A DNA stretch of 64,000 nucleotides from Microcebus murinus (Eukaryota; Chordata; Mammalia; Primates; Cheirogaleidae). Positions within the stretch are counted from its first letter, which is position 1, and the number at the start of each line of letters is the position of its first letter. Positions 1-12,486 of this stretch are shown here, piece by piece. A program made the translations under genes and the position numbers. The notes beneath the pieces are model-generated. The model had not been told where the DNA came from and ran no database searches. It saw nothing but the letters and a program-made list of their open reading frames with translations. Location of the stretch: positions 34,608,638 through 34,672,637 of the forward strand of contig NC_134124.1 in assembly GCF_040939455.1 (NCBI RefSeq). The letters are read 5' to 3'.

Positions 1-639
1 GAGGTCGCCAGTGGCATTGACATTGGTAGTGCACTGCCCTCAGGAGTGTTTTGGCAGCAGACATTATTAAGGGGCCCAGAGAATCATCGAAATGGATGGG
101 TTCACATGAGACACCCAGAAGTAACGAGGAAGACATTGAGGAGCCCACTGTCCTACATTGTGTGAGTTATAGAAGTCTGTGCACCACAAACCTGGACAGC
201 CCTGGGAAAAATTAGGTTATGTTTGCTTTAATGGCCCTTTTGGAGCCACTCGTACCTCTACCTGACCCTTAGCCCTCTCCCAGACACACTTGTCCCCTCT
301 GGCTCTTTGCATGAGACAGTGGGTGAGACAGACCCTCAGCTGGCACCTGTCCAGGAATGTCAATGATCTCTGCCAGAGGAGAGGCTCAGACACAATCGAC
401 TCAATTTATTCATCAACTTGCACAACCCAACTAGTGTAAAAGAATGTTGGCTTAAGTACCCAGGTCTCAGCCTGGCACCCATCATTCCAATCACCCCATT
501 TCTTCTTCTTCAGCCTAATAGTCCTCTGCTTAGCAGACTAAGCACAGGGCTAACAAAGACAGATGCGTTCCTTAGGGAAATGTGAAGGCCAGAGAATGAC
601 CACCAGCACACAGCCAGTCAGCAGGCAAAGAGACCCTTA

Positions 640-1178
640 ACATCAGACCTCAGCAGATCCGACGCCCCCTGCCAGACCACGGAACCACGCCCCACACCTG
701 CTCACGACTCACAGCTTAGATCCATCCTGGGAGTTGTTCTTGGCAAAGACTCTCCTTGACCAGACTTTATGTGGATTCTTCTGAGCCCTCTTCTTGACCA
801 GGTCTCGACTTTGGGCTTCTGGGTCCATCTTTGCAAGTCTTCTGAGTCCCATCTTAGCTAAGTCAGTTTAGCAAGAAATCCCTTCTTTCTTGATATCTGA
901 TCACCCTCGATATCTGATCAAGTTCCTTATCCCCCACCTTTGATGTGTGAAGTCCTTCACCTGCCATTAGCAAGAAGCCTGGGGGACCAATTTGGCAAGA
1001 ATCTCCTGACCCCTGATGTCTCCTCTTAGTAGTTTTCCATCCACTGATCCCCCCTTTCTCCTGCTCATTGCCTGTAAATCCTCACTTGTCCTTGCTGTAT
1101 TCAGAGTTGAACTTGATCTCTCTTCCCTCTTGCAATAGTCTTGAATAATGTTTTTCTTATCATTTTTATTTTAACAAG
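640..1178 (+). mobile_element. LTR-like sequence
   Basis: The 3' part has the layout of a retroviral LTR end: 'ttcagagttgaacttgatct', pyrimidine-rich sequence, then 'cttgaataatgtttttctta' and a terminal 'ttttaacaag', where a poly(A) signal and R/U5 are expected. The 5' boundary is not visible. Family not identified. Confidence 0.35.
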
Positions 1179-1189
1179 AGGCAGAATAA

Positions 1190-1525
1190 CTTGTTTCTCC
1201 CTCAGCTAAAGGAAGCTGCCTCGCCCATGACTATACCCTACAGCCCCGCAAGAGAAGCCCACATCAAATGGCTGGTTGTGCAGGCACACAAAGGCCTGGC
1301 CTCCTTGCCACATTTCAGAACCTCCCCGAAGGGCCATCTGAGCTTCAGAGCTCCAGAGGGATCAGCTGAACCCTTGGCTGCAGCTGCACAATGGTTCCAC
1401 CTTCCATCTGCCCAATTTTGCCTCCCCTCCCTGTACAGGGGCCGTCCCTGAGAACACGCCCCAGTCAGCGACTCGTTTGCAAATCTGTCTCACAGTCTCT
1501 TCCCTGGGAAATCCAGCTTAAGATA
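1190..1525 (+). mobile_element. ancient LTR-type repeat, 3' part
   Basis: The segment running from 'gaagctgcctcgcccatgac' to 'gaaatccagcttaagatag' resembles, from memory, the 3' half of an old mammalian LTR. Its position just before the retroviral internal region suggests it is that element's 5' LTR, which is an inference. The 86-residue frame here (1191-1451) is not a gene. Confidence 0.35.
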
Positions 1526-3829
1526 GATGGGGCAGAAGTAGGCTCTAAAATGGGATTTTAGAGTTGGATTACCTCCGGCCAGCTGGCAGGACCCCCTCAC
1601 TGTGGTAAGTGGAGCACGGTTAGCCACTGGCATGAAGACTGCTGTGTAATGGTTACAACCTTCACCAGTCACGTGGGATGGGGCGCTGGGCAGGGAATGC
1701 ACTGGCGGGTACACTGTCTTGGCTTTCAGGAGGTTTGGGGAAGTAGTAACTATAAGAACAATGGAACAGGTGGCTGTGGTTGGAGATGTTTGGTACCTTG
1801 GAGAATGGCAATGAAGGGCGGAGAGGGATGGCTAATCCCCAACTGAAGGCATAGTGTGAAAGCCAGAGGGTCTCCTTTGGCATTCTGCAAAGAGCCTCTC
1901 GTTTCCTGCAGGAAAGTTCAGAAGAAGGTAAGGACCGGGCCCAGAACGTCATGTGGGGAGTAGAACTTCAGAGGACGTGGAATTCTCAGCACCAGCAAGA
2001 CACTAGGCCAAGGTCAGGGTCCTAACTGGGGACCAATAGGACCTTGAGTCTTGGGGTGGAGACATCTGGGCCAATACAGTTGAAAATCGTGAATCCCCAG
2101 AGTCCCCTGAAACTTTGGGGCCTGCAGAAGTGGCCCGCTGCTCCCTGTTAAAGGCTGGGATTCTGGCCGGGCGCTGTGGCTCACGCCTGTAATCCTAGCT
2201 CTTGGGAGGCCAAGGCGGGCGGATTGCTCAAGGTCAGGAGTTCGAAACCAGCCTGAGCAAGAGCGAGACCCCGTCTCTACTATAAATAGAAAGAAATTAA
2301 TTGGCCAACTGATATATATATAAAAAATTAGCCGGGCATAGTGGCGCATGCCTGTAGTCCCAGCTACTCAGGAGGCTGAGGCAGAAGGATCACTGGAGCC
2401 CAGGAGTTTGAGGTTGCTGTGAGCTAGGCTGACGCCACGGCACTCACTCTAGCCTGGACAACAAAGCGAGACTCTGTCTCAAAAAAAAAAAAAAAAAAAA
2501 AAAAGGCTGGAATTCTTCCCTTGCTTGAAGATGATGCCGAGGCTGTGCCTCGCAGGACAACACAGTGCCTGAGAATGTGCCCGCACTGCGCCTTCCGGCC
2601 ACTAGACCAGCAGGTAGGGTTAAGACAAAACAGAATCCAGCCGGGGAAGCGTTGGGCCCACCAAGGGAAGCAAGGGACTCCACCCTGCAGGCACTGCAGG
2701 GCCTCACCAGCATGTAGGAGCAGGAGAAGGATCATCTGCTGGACAAAGCAGGCAGAATATAATTATGAAAGGGAGAGTTTATCAACATGGGCACACTCTC
2801 TTACGATGCAGGGTTTAAGACCCTGGCACAAACCCGGGGAGATGACACCTAACATGCCCCTTGATGGCTTTGAGAATGGCTGACACTAAGCGAAGGAGAA
2901 ACGCCAGAGCTGCTGTCACAGGTGCTGGCAGAAGGAGTCAGGACTCAGAGATGCAAGCGTGCAGGAGTAGGAATGTTCTCCAAGCGTGTTCCCTGCTCTG
3001 TTCTGCAGGGGGGTGCAGAGGATGCTCCGTCTTCCGGTGGACAAAGGCATCGCTGAAGTTCAGGGCAACTGTTCTCCATAGGGAACAGTTGGTAGGAGAT
3101 GTTGGTAGGAGATGTTGGTAAGAGATGACATTACAGAAACAGGCTCCATGATGAATAAGCAATAAGAGTCCAGGCGATAGTGCCTGACTGTCAGGAGCAA
3201 GGTCAGTGGCAGCATGGTAGTGAGTGGCAAGACGGAGAGGAACCGAGGAGCCTGGTCCACAGAGATCCGTGGGAATGGTGCCCCAGCGCCCCTCGGGGCA
3301 AAACAGAGGGACCTTTCCCAGAAGGATAGTTCTCAAAGTACACAGTTAAAAGAAATCAGGGATGATTGTTCAAAAAACTGAAGGAGGTTACTTCAATAAA
3401 AAGTCCTGCTGGCTTGCTCAGTTTTCAGACCTGGAAACTGTCCACTGAAGGAGAGTTGGGGTCCCCGTGCTGCAGGGCCCGGAGCACCACAGTGAGTGTA
3501 CACGGTAACGATGGTCTCAGTCATCCCCAAAGGGATCTAAAGCCAGGGAAAATGTCAGGTGAAACACCCAGACATTTCCAGGACTATCGGACACCAGAGC
3601 TGAGGTCTCCTGGAAGAGTGGAGGCAGAGGGAGGCAGGTAGCACACGGAGGCCTGGCCCAGGGCTGGCTCGCAGCGGGCACACCTAGTGGTCACGTCCCT
3701 GGTCCTCCACCGTGTGTGTGCAATGAACACTTGTCGCGGTTATGAGAACCCCCACAGTGGTGTTCCTTGACAGGTGGAGCCATCCTAGGAGACAACACCA
3801 AGTGGAAGCCTTTAAAACTGCCCCCACCC
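1526..3829 (+). other. probable gag-side internal region of a decayed provirus, with an Alu inside
   Basis: This stretch lies between LTR-like sequence and pol fragments and has no recognisable domain. Short phrases (for example 'gttggattacctccggccag' after the LTR end) look like the leader of an old endogenous retrovirus. An Alu occupies 2165-2504. A 13-bp unit, ttggtaggagatg, is repeated three times at 3089-3127. Confidence 0.3.
2165..2504 (+). mobile_element. Alu SINE, lemur type, full length
   Basis: It starts ggccgggcgctgtggctcac, contains the strepsirrhine linker actataaatagaaagaaatt, and ends in a 24-A tail. Flanking direct repeats aaggctgggattct / aaggctggaattct (one mismatch) mark the target-site duplication. 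Confidence 0.95.
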
Positions 3830-5215
3830 CATCCCTCAGCCAAGATGGCAAATCAGAAACAAAATCTCAGCCCATGGAGAATGACAGAGATCAGTGCCAC
3901 CCTTAAAGACCTAAAGGAGCAGCAGTGGTGGTCCCCACCATATCCCCATTTAATTCACCCAGCTGGTCCCTACAGAAACCAGATGGATTCTGGAGGGCGA
4001 CAGTGGACTGCCACAAGCTCACCAGTCATAGCTTGCTGGTCCAGGTGTGGCGGCTCTGCAAGAGCCCAGATACGTGGTGCACAGCCCAGCTCTGGTAAAT
4101 GAATTCTCTTTCCCTGCCAAGAAAGATGACCAAAAACAGTTTGTATTCCCATGAAACGGTCAACAGGGCGAAGTCATAGTCTTACTCTAGGGCTGTATTA
4201 GCTGTCTCACTCTTTTTCATAATACAGTCCAAAGGGATCTGAACCCCATCCGGACATTGTGCAGAACATCACATATAATAATGACAGACACGGCAGATCT
4301 CACTATGTCAATGACATCGTATTAAACTGGATGGGCAAGGAGTGGCAAGAATGTGGGAGGCCTTCAAAAGACAATGAGCTCCAGAGGTTGGAAAATAAAA
4401 CCTTACAAAAATTCAGTGACCCTTACATTGCAGGAATTTTTAGTCCTAAGCATGCAGGAGTGGGTATACTGTGTAAGTGGGCATCTCTTCCAAAATAAAG
4501 GACAAGTTAAAACACCTCCCACCACCCATGACTGAGAAGGAAACAAAGCCTGGTTTGGGTTCTGGAGGCAGCACGGTGCTCCAGCACAGCCTACTGGGTG
4601 ACATACACGTCTCTAGGTGTGACTGGGACCCGGAGCAGGAAAGGGTTCTGCAGCAGGTCCCAGCTGTGACCAAGCAGCCCTGCCACTTGGGCCTATGACT
4701 CAGCTGACCCTACGATATTAGAGTTCCCTGTAGTGGAAAAGATGCCATGAGGAGTTTATGGAAGGTCCCGCAGGAAAATCACAGTGTAGAGCCCTGGGCT
4801 TCTAGCACAAGATCATGCTATCTATGTGGAAGAAGTATGCACCTTTCAACAAACAGCTCCAGGCCTGCGATTTGCCTGATAGCTATGAAGCTTCTGACCA
4901 TGAGATTCCCAGTGAACATGCCATCACATTCCAAGTGAACCGCCCATCACGACCCTCACAAAGTTGGACAGGCCCAGCTATAGCCTGTCTTAAGGTGGAG
5001 GCAGCACATTCTAGATGGAGCAATAGCTCAATTGCATGTGAGCATGTGGTCCAGGCCAGGCCCTCGGTGGGGCACATTGGACGGGACACAGATGCAGGGA
5101 GAACGTGTGCGGATGTGTTATTACACGGCCCCGTTCCTGCCCAGCACAAGCTGAGTCGCCGACTCTCCTCGAAACTCCATCCAGGGAACACGGTGAACGC
5201 TCAATAAAAATCCAG
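3830..5215 (+). pseudogene. decayed endogenous retrovirus pol (reverse transcriptase / RNase H remnants)
   Basis: Conceptual translation gives fragments in RT order. At about 3890-3930 is an ATLKDLKEQQ segment, matching the start of the RT finger region. Around 4110-4140 is AKKDDQKQF. At 4304-4315 the catalytic YxDD box appears as YVND, with the first catalytic Asp replaced by Asn. At about 4483-4545 is KDKLKHLPPPMTEKET (RT thumb/connection), and 4620-4690 gives WDPEQERVLQQV. A weak RNase-H-like stretch follows to about 5200. The parts lie in at least two frames with stops and frameshifts between them, so nothing functional remains. The pattern is closest to an ERV-L-like (class III) element, but the class is uncertain. 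No 3' LTR was recognised. Similarity was judged by eye. Confidence 0.7.
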
Positions 5216-5754
5216 ACGGTCTTGAAGGAAAGAGGGTTTCCTCAGGGGAGTTTGTATATTAATCAGGAGAACATATGAAGTCAGATTTGGGTTTTTTCTC
5301 CTGAACTGCGAGTATTTTTGAAGCTGGTTTGCGGTGTGCACTCACCCCCCCACCCCCGAATGCTTGGCCTCCCAGGGCCCTGCACCCGCCCCTGAGCTCT
5401 GCTCTGCGGCCACTGGAACAACAAACATGCCCTGCTTGTACACAGGGAGCTAGAGACAGGCCAACTCCAGCCCATCTCCGCTGCTCCAAGCTCGTCCAGC
5501 AAGTTCGCTGGCACCGGTTCACGTTCTTTCAGGTTTTAGGAGGGGCAGAGGCTGGAAATTGGCCTCTTGGAGCACTCTTGGCTGAACTGAGTAAGCTCAT
5601 GAAAAGGAAAGAAAAAACCGTGGAAAAACAGCTCCAAAAAATATTCCCACTGGGCGGCAGTTGTGTCCCTGCTTCTGACCTCTTCCGAAGTAGGGTAACC
5701 ATCTTTACGGAATGAAATGCCCCCAAGGCAAGGGCACACCACGTGCTCACATGA

Positions 5755-5900
5755 AATGTACGGAGTCTCGTATCAGAAAAAGCCAAGTTCAAATCCTAAC
5801 TCTGCCTATGCGTAGCCTCGAGCTATCCACATAGCCTCTCAGAGCCTCGGTTTCCATTTCTGCAAAGAAGAGAGTGGCTGGAAGGTACCTGGAACAGAGC
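5755..5900 (+). mobile_element. MIR SINE fragment
   Basis: It shows the core pattern 'caagttcaaatcctaactct' followed by 'agcctcggtttccatttctg', typical of a diverged MIR in sense orientation. Confidence 0.65.
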
Positions 5901-7483
5901 AGATGCTCTTGGAGCCCCTTCAGCATAATTGGACCAGCTCTCACAGAACTCGAGCTCGTCTGAGTTGGGAAGGGCCAGAGAGGGCATCTTGTTTCAGTTG
6001 AATATTTCAGTTGAACATTCAATTCTAACAGCCCCCGAGGCTTCCTTCTGTCTTATGTCTGACCTCATCTGAAACAGAGAGGTAGAGAGGTCTCAAGAAA
6101 GGAAATCAAGATGACATTTTATTAAAAAGAAAAATATTGGAAGGTGTGCTCCCCTACCCCAGTTTTTGAGATTTTGCTGTCCTCGTGGTTGCTGAGTTGG
6201 TCTGATGTATTGACCAGGGCGGGGGAGCGGAATGGAGGGGGAGGAGAAGCTGGTCCTTGGCAGTCATGCAGGGATCCGTGACCTCGCCCTGTGTCCCCTG
6301 AGCCCAGTGCAGGGGTATAACTCAGAGACTACATCTGCAAGAGGGCCTGAAGAAAGAACACAGTGGAAGCAGTAGCTGTCTAAATCACTTTGGAACAATG
6401 CATGCCCAAGTCACACAAAACTAAAGAGTTAAGAGAACCCACTGGCTGCTACAACGAAGTCCAGGGCACAGACAGGTTTCAGCAACCTTAGTGAGCAACT
6501 GTGGAGTCTCCAAGAACCTGGTTTCCTTCCATTTCTCCCCTCTGCCTTCGGCCCCCATCCACCTCCCCTCTTGGCCACAAGATGGCTGCCAGCAGCAGCA
6601 ACGGCGTCCTAGTCCAGAGGGAAGAGAAAGCTGCCCCCAAAGAGCTTCTGTGCACGAGTAACCGAAAAGCGTCCTTCTCAGAAGTTTCCAGCAAATGCTC
6701 CCCCGGGACACTGAGGCCAGGGCGTCGAGCTGCAAGCACACGCTTAGGCCAAGCAGGGTCCTCGTCCTGCAGCTGGGACTTGGGCCTTCTTCCCCTGGAA
6801 GTACAAGGGCTACATGGGGCGCAGCCCCCAAATGAAAATTGGGGTGCTGATGCCAAGAGAAATGGGGAGCAGATGCTGGGCCAAGGGCAGCAAATGTGCC
6901 TGACACCATCAAATGCTTTGTCCTCCCTAAACGCGCGTCGCCAGCCTTGGTTCTTCCACTGCTTTCCGTTCCTGCCAAGACAGACGAGCAACTCTGGCCA
7001 GTTCATCCCTCCCCGGTGTGGACGCTGCTTCCCGACCCACTGATCTTCAGCGGAGGCCCAGGGCCGCCCAGCTCCTCCTGCTCACTGGTTCCCAAACTGT
7101 GTTCCAGAGGGTACCTTTTTCCCACGGAGCAGTCTCAGGGTCCATTGTAATTGCAACAGAAAAGGGGTGCCTGGGGATAGAGGGGGCCAAACGCATGAGG
7201 CTCTGGATCCCCCTTTTCCACTGCAGACTCGTGCACCTGCCCCTGGCACCACCTTGAAGCCAGGTCTCTGACACCACTCACTCCTTTCGGCCTTCATGCT
7301 GCACTTTGACAGCCTGCATTCTAAGCAAACAACAAACCCTTCCAGCCTCCGCCTTCCTCAGTCCTCAGCCCCCAGCTTCCCTGGGGACCCTCAGTGGACC
7401 TCTCAACCTTCTACGTGGCAATGGCACTGCCACACACAGACAGCACTGCCCCTGGGCCAACCTGGAACGAGCCCTACCCTGGC

Positions 7484-7562
7484 CACTCCCTGCCTGTGTG
7501 ACCCTGGGGGACTGCTGCTCCTCTCCCTGCCTCAGTTTCCCTCTCTGTTCAACTGCAAAAAC
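7484..7562 (+). mobile_element. MIR SINE fragment
   Basis: It contains 'cctgtgtgaccctgggggac' and 'tgcctcagtttccctctct', the MIR core. Confidence 0.6.
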
Positions 7563-8749
7563 AACTCACAATTTAGACGAAGAAAAACGTTCGCTGTCAG
7601 GGCACTAGGGTGGCTGTTACATTTGCAGAATCTCTCTTTTTATTATCAGTAATGGCTGGAACTGCTTGGCCGGTTCAACGTTAACGTTAACAGTATCCAG
7701 GCTCCATTAAAGAAATTTTAAAAAGCTCTTTGTAAAGGGAATTGGAGGCCCCTAAAGACAACACTCGCACTAAGTGGGCTGCACGAGTGGCCCGGGCTGG
7801 TTCCCCGGAGCCCCGTAACCTCCTAGAGCCGCTGCAGATGGGAGGCTTACCGCTGAGCCTCCACCCCAAAGCCGGGCCTGCTTCACAGATGACACGCCCG
7901 CTCCTTGGCACGGCTTTCTGCTGTGCAGGTCCGCGCCCTGTCACGCTGCCTCGTCCCTCCTGCCTTCGGACGCCCCACTGCAAGGCCCCGTCCTGATGGT
8001 GAGCGGAACGCTGCATGGAGGAAGCGTGCCCCAAACTGCCGACAGCCACCCTGAGAGCACTGCTCTGGCCTGAGGAGTATTGGGAACTATGTGACGGTGT
8101 CGCCACACAGGACCCAGGCATGCCCGGGTGGGTCCTGCCTTTCGCCACCACCACCACCCTCCCCACGCAGAGAACCCCAAGAGCAAGGCGGGAGAGAAGC
8201 CGGGGGAGCCTCTTTAGAAGGAGCATGGCGGGTGGCCCTCGTGACTGCAGAGCGCCCGGTCAAAGTTCCGGACCGAAGTGGGCCACCTGTCTCTGCACCA
8301 GATCTCAGCCTTGAAAGGACCAAGCCAATGCATGCTGGGAACGAGAGCGGGAGCAGGAGCGGGAGCCAGAGCGGAGGAAAGAGGGAGAGAGCACCCACAC
8401 GTGAGAACCAGGCAGCAAGAAGGGGCCTGAGTCCCCCCTACCCACTCATAGCCATGGGGAGGGAAAGGAAGGCAAATGAGAATGTCCCTGTGACCTCTCG
8501 AGCCAGGCCTTGCTTGGTTAGAAATCATGTGATGGGGTTGAGCAGGTGCACGAGACAGGAGAACATTCCAGGCCCGTGGAATAGCGTGTGCTCCGTGTGG
8601 AGTGTGAAAGATGGTGGCGTGCCAGGGGACACGTGTGGCTACAGCAGAGGGGCCAGAGAAAAGAAGAGAGAGGCGAGGCAGGGAAGACTGCAGAGGACCT
8701 GCCGTGCAACCCCACCTGCCCTCGACCCTGAACCGCACTTCCCTGTCCT

Positions 8750-9040
8750 TGGCTGGGGCACAGCCGCGTGGCTGGGGCCTACCGGACAGCGGCAGACGGC
8801 GGGGAGCGCGGGCCGGAAATGCGCTTCCGAGACTGCGGCTGACTCCCCGCACCGCCGCCTCCGGCCATGAGAAGGACAGGTTTCAGGCGATCCCCGGCAC
8901 GAGAAGGCTGAGAGACACTCGGGGCAGCCCCGGGACTGAACACACAGCCTGGAGCCCGCGCAGGGGCAGCGAGCGAGTGTCGCTGGTCGGCGGGGGCGAC
9001 CTGCGAATGTGCACTCATCCGCCGGGGGTGCTTAGGAAAG
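8750..9040. promoter_or_regulatory. small CpG-island-like block
   Basis: CpG dinucleotides are dense here, for example cggcagacggcggggagcgc, cgcaccgccgcctccgg and gcgagcgagtgtcgctgg, compared with the sequence on either side. No gene start is recognisable. It could be an unannotated promoter, an enhancer-type island or simply GC-rich DNA. Confidence 0.4.
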
Positions 9041-9360
9041 ACATCTGGAACTTACCCTGGAAGCAGAAGAAAATCGTTTTCATACCTTCGTGCAGACAGT
9101 GTTCCCACAGTCCTCTCAGCCACAATCCGGAGGATGAAATTCACTCCCTCAGTCCCTGGAACAGTGTTGGGCATGCGGAACATACACGCCAAATCCCCGC
9201 GGGCGAACTGACGGAACCCCGTGCCTCAGCTCAAGCTGCTTTCTCTGCCGTCACAGACTTTCCCCACCTCAGCCACCCAACAGACGCACTTTCCCGCGTC
9301 AAGCACCCTGTTGAGAACCTTTCCAGAACCCTCCGCAGGCTGGGTTTGTAGTTCCAGCAG

Positions 9361-9512
9361 ATGTTATGCTGTGCACTCCGTTTCTCCTCTTCCAGGCTGC
9401 CAGCTCCTTAAGAACAGGGACAATGTCTCTTTTCCCTCGGGTCCCCAGCACCTCCATAGTGGCTGGCATAGACTGGGTAACTGGTAGATGTTTGTTGGAT
9501 GAACAAACAAAC
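9361..9512 (+). mobile_element. L2 LINE 3' end
   Basis: The pattern 'cagctccttaagaacaggga' ... 'ccccagcacctccatagtgg' ... 'gatgtttgttggatgaacaa' is the usual L2 3' terminus. Confidence 0.7.
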
Positions 9513-9689
9513 TCCCCCGACCACCCCCAGCTCCGAGCACAACGCCAGGCCACTGGCCTGGCGCAAGGAAGACTTGGCTGCCGGTGTTTGTCCTGGCTGC
9601 TCCGCACGCCCGGGGCTTCTTTCTTTCCCATTGAGAATCACAAACTCCCTCTCGGGTGCCACTGAGCTGCCGCTACAGTAACCTCTTTA

Positions 9690-10080
9690 TTCCAATTTAA
9701 TAATACCTAGACTATGGACAGAGTGACATAAAGGAAACCCGTGAGTCAAAACATCTATGGTAGGAAAAATACAGGTGACCTATAAAGCACTTCACCAACT
9801 TTCCCGAAGACTTCATGCTTGGACCTTATAAATCGCGGGCACCCGTCCTGCCCAGGCCGCGCCAGCGCCCAGCAGTGGGCTGCCCACCTCGGCGAGGCCC
9901 GGTGACACAATGGCTTGTTGATGCAGGGCATTTATACAGACTTTCCCACATCAATCTTGGTGTAAAAAGGGAGGTGATGTCATTTAGTGGCGAAACAAGT
10001 ATCATCTGTAGAAAGTCGGCGGCGGCCTCTGGGGCAGAGTCACGCTTGTTTATTTATTCCAGGGTGTGTGGGTTGTAAGA
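9690..10080. other. repeat-free block, candidate conserved non-coding DNA
   Basis: No repeat is recognised. The block mixes AT-rich motifs (tttaataatacc, tttatttattcc), a TATA-like ttataaatcgcggg and CpG-rich pieces. Function is unknown. Confidence 0.25.
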
Positions 10081-10119
10081 GAGACACTGATGCTGTGCTA
10101 CAAAGACCGGGAGCTGTCA

Positions 10120-10375
10120 AAGCATTCAGGCCCTCTGACCCCGAAACCATTCCCCTTCTAGGAATCTGTCCTAATAAAATCATCAGCGCGGCGCATGCAG
10201 AGATGCACAGAGACCTGTGTGCACAGTTTGCTTCCTGGAATGGTATCAAAAACAAACAAACAACAAAAAAAAACAACTTCTGCTTAACACAGCTGGAAGG
10301 TGGCTATGCAAACTGGATTATATCCCCATAATGCGGTGGTTTGCAGCCATTAAAAATGATCATTTACGTTCTTTC
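10120..10375 (+). mobile_element. L1M 3' fragment
   Basis: 'aatctgtcctaataaaatca', then an A-rich stretch, then 'tttgcagccattaaaaatga' are landmarks of old L1 ends. Confidence 0.65.
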
Positions 10376-10958
10376 CCCTTCATTTCCCTTCCTGATTAAT
10401 TCAGTCTTAAAGCCGTTAGGTGGGCTGTGCACGGAGGTGTCTACAGAAGGTGGGAGCGGGACAGGTGAGGAGGGTGTCTACAAAGGGTGGTGGCTGTGCA
10501 GGGGTGCCCAGCCCAGGGCGTCTCAGCAGGCAGGGTGAGAAGGGGACCCGTGCAGGGTGGCGCTGCTGGTGGCAGACTGGCATGAGGGTTCAGAGACTGA
10601 GCGGGGGAGGAGAGAGTCTGTCTCCGCAGCAGTGGCAGCTACAGTGGGCCAGCACGTGGTGTTGGGGCCACCCTTGGGTGAGGAGGGGCTCCCTTATGGG
10701 AGGAAGGGACATGCGTCCCAGCACGTCAGGTCAGAAGGCAGGTCATTCACATGATTGCAGGGTGGGTAGCAGTGGCTGTGATAAGAGATCGGTTACTTGC
10801 AGAAGCACTAAGCAAATTATGGTAAATATATTCTGGGTTTCTCATTGTCCAAGAAGTATTACAAAAGTGTTACTCGAATGAGCCTGTTGTGTTGGATTGA
10901 AGAAATCTGTGCGAGGTCACGAAGAGAGAGAGAGACATTATTAGATAGATCTGAGCCT

Positions 10959-11004
<46 letters not shown>

Positions 11005-12119
11005 ATATGTTCCCTAGCTCTGCACACAGAGAGAATCTGGAGCAACCACAGGTCAATAGCAACAAGCACCTTAGCAAGCAGATCTTGGTTTCTAAATACC
11101 ATCCTCCACTAAAAGGCATCAAGAGACCATGGAGAAATAGTCCCTGGAAGAGGCAAACTGCTATAGGCCCACGCATCCCGCACATTCTCGATGGGTGTGC
11201 CAAGAATGGATCTGACTTCTCTTTCCCAGGCCTGTCTCAGGGTTGTGTCTGTAGTGAGCAACTTTGCGGAATGAGCAATGTCTCCTTTAGGGATAAAGAT
11301 CAGGCTTGCTTAGTGCTTGCTATAAAAGCGGTGGGTTCCCCAAGCTCGGTGTTCTTTGGCTGTCGTGTAAACACACTGCAAGCATGACATCCAGCCATGT
11401 CACACTGTTCCCATTGTACTAGGAGGAGGAAAACCAATGAACTACGCTGATGCTTGTGCTGTCTCCTGTGTTGTGAGTAATGAAGTCCTTGGTCTCTGAT
11501 TCAGAAGTCTCGTGTATTCTGCCGACATTCATGAAATACTAACCGGCTCTTATTAGCTTATGAGCTGGGTAAAAGCAGATCCCAGCCTCGATGAGGAGTG
11601 ACTCCAGGGCTGGACGAGGAGCAGTATGAGACACACCTGAAATATCTTTTACTAGAAAATACGGACGTGCTCAGAGAAAGCTGGGGACACATCTAAAGGA
11701 TACAGAACTCAGCATGAGGAGGCTCTCGCTGGCACAATTTGATCACCAAATAAATGATGTCAGTGACTTATTATAATCTATTGAATAAGATAGGAACCCA
11801 TGACTTCATACTATCTAAATAAATAAATAAATCCCATTGACCAGTGATATTTCTTGTGCTGAGAAAAGAACATTTAGAAGTTTTAGAAGTACATGGACAA
11901 AATGATCACTCTATACATAGAATGGAAGACATGAGCTCCTTTCAATGTGTTTATTTATCAGAATCCATTCTCTCCTTCCAAATATTTTTTTTGTGGTCCT
12001 CCCTTCCTCTCTTGGGCCGTGAGCTCTGGGTGCAAATCTCTGTTTTGGGGAGGAGTACATGACCCGTCCTTGTCCGTCAAAGCAGGTCGTGCTTTTTGGC
12101 CACTGCAACTAGTTCATGG
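10376..12119. other. intergenic, no gene recognised
   Basis: This contains a GT microsatellite (10961-11002) and, at about 11734-11830, part of an old repeat that recurs at 13464-13520. Nothing else is recognisable. Confidence 0.5.
10961..11002 (+). repeat. (GT)21 microsatellite
   Basis: An uninterrupted run of gt dinucleotides. The frames crossing it on both strands are artefacts. Confidence 0.98.
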
Positions 12120-12440
12120 ATGAGCACTTGACCCAGCCTGTCCAATGAAAGTGAATCTCAAAAGGTTTTTTGGGAGGGTGGGGTTCCGCTTACTCTTTTC
12201 CCCTTAACTTGAACTTGAGAGGGTGTGAGTTTGGAGTTGCTCAGTCATCTTGGCACAGTAAGAGAAGAGACTGGAACTTTTGTGGATACCATGTAAAGCC
12301 TGTGACGAAAGCTGTCGTGTAGACTTGTCGAGACTGTTGAACATCCTTGACATGTATGTAGAATCCTTGGCTTTATGAATCCTTCCTCCTTAAGGTAGAA
12401 ATCAGAAAACCTGCTCCTCTAGCCCCCTTTGTACATAGCC
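12120..12440 (+). repeat. ancient interspersed repeat, family not identified
   Basis: The opening 'cacttgacccagcctgtcca' and the overall layout resemble the copies near 22830, 28800 and 32225. Boundaries are uncertain. Confidence 0.3.
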
Positions 12441-12486
12441 ACCAATAAGATGTATTTGTGAAGGCTAGTAATATTTTCTTTCCTTG

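Larger units (their letters stand above)
5216..8750. other. intergenic, no gene recognised
   Basis: Apart from two MIR copies (5755-5900 and 7484-7562), nothing could be identified. Long overlapping frames on both strands at 6421-7043 and 7687-8870 follow from high GC and a lack of stops. They have no domain, no repeat-free conservation signal and no splice context, and are taken as chance. Confidence 0.6.

Noticed and set aside
6421..7043. Frames of 172-185 codons on both strands
   Set aside because: Mutually overlapping on opposite strands, composition-driven, no family resemblance.
8091..9351. Plus-strand frames of 259 and 246 codons
   Set aside because: Overlapping open frames on both strands in GC-rich DNA with few stops. 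No recognisable domain, signal or repeat-free coding signature.
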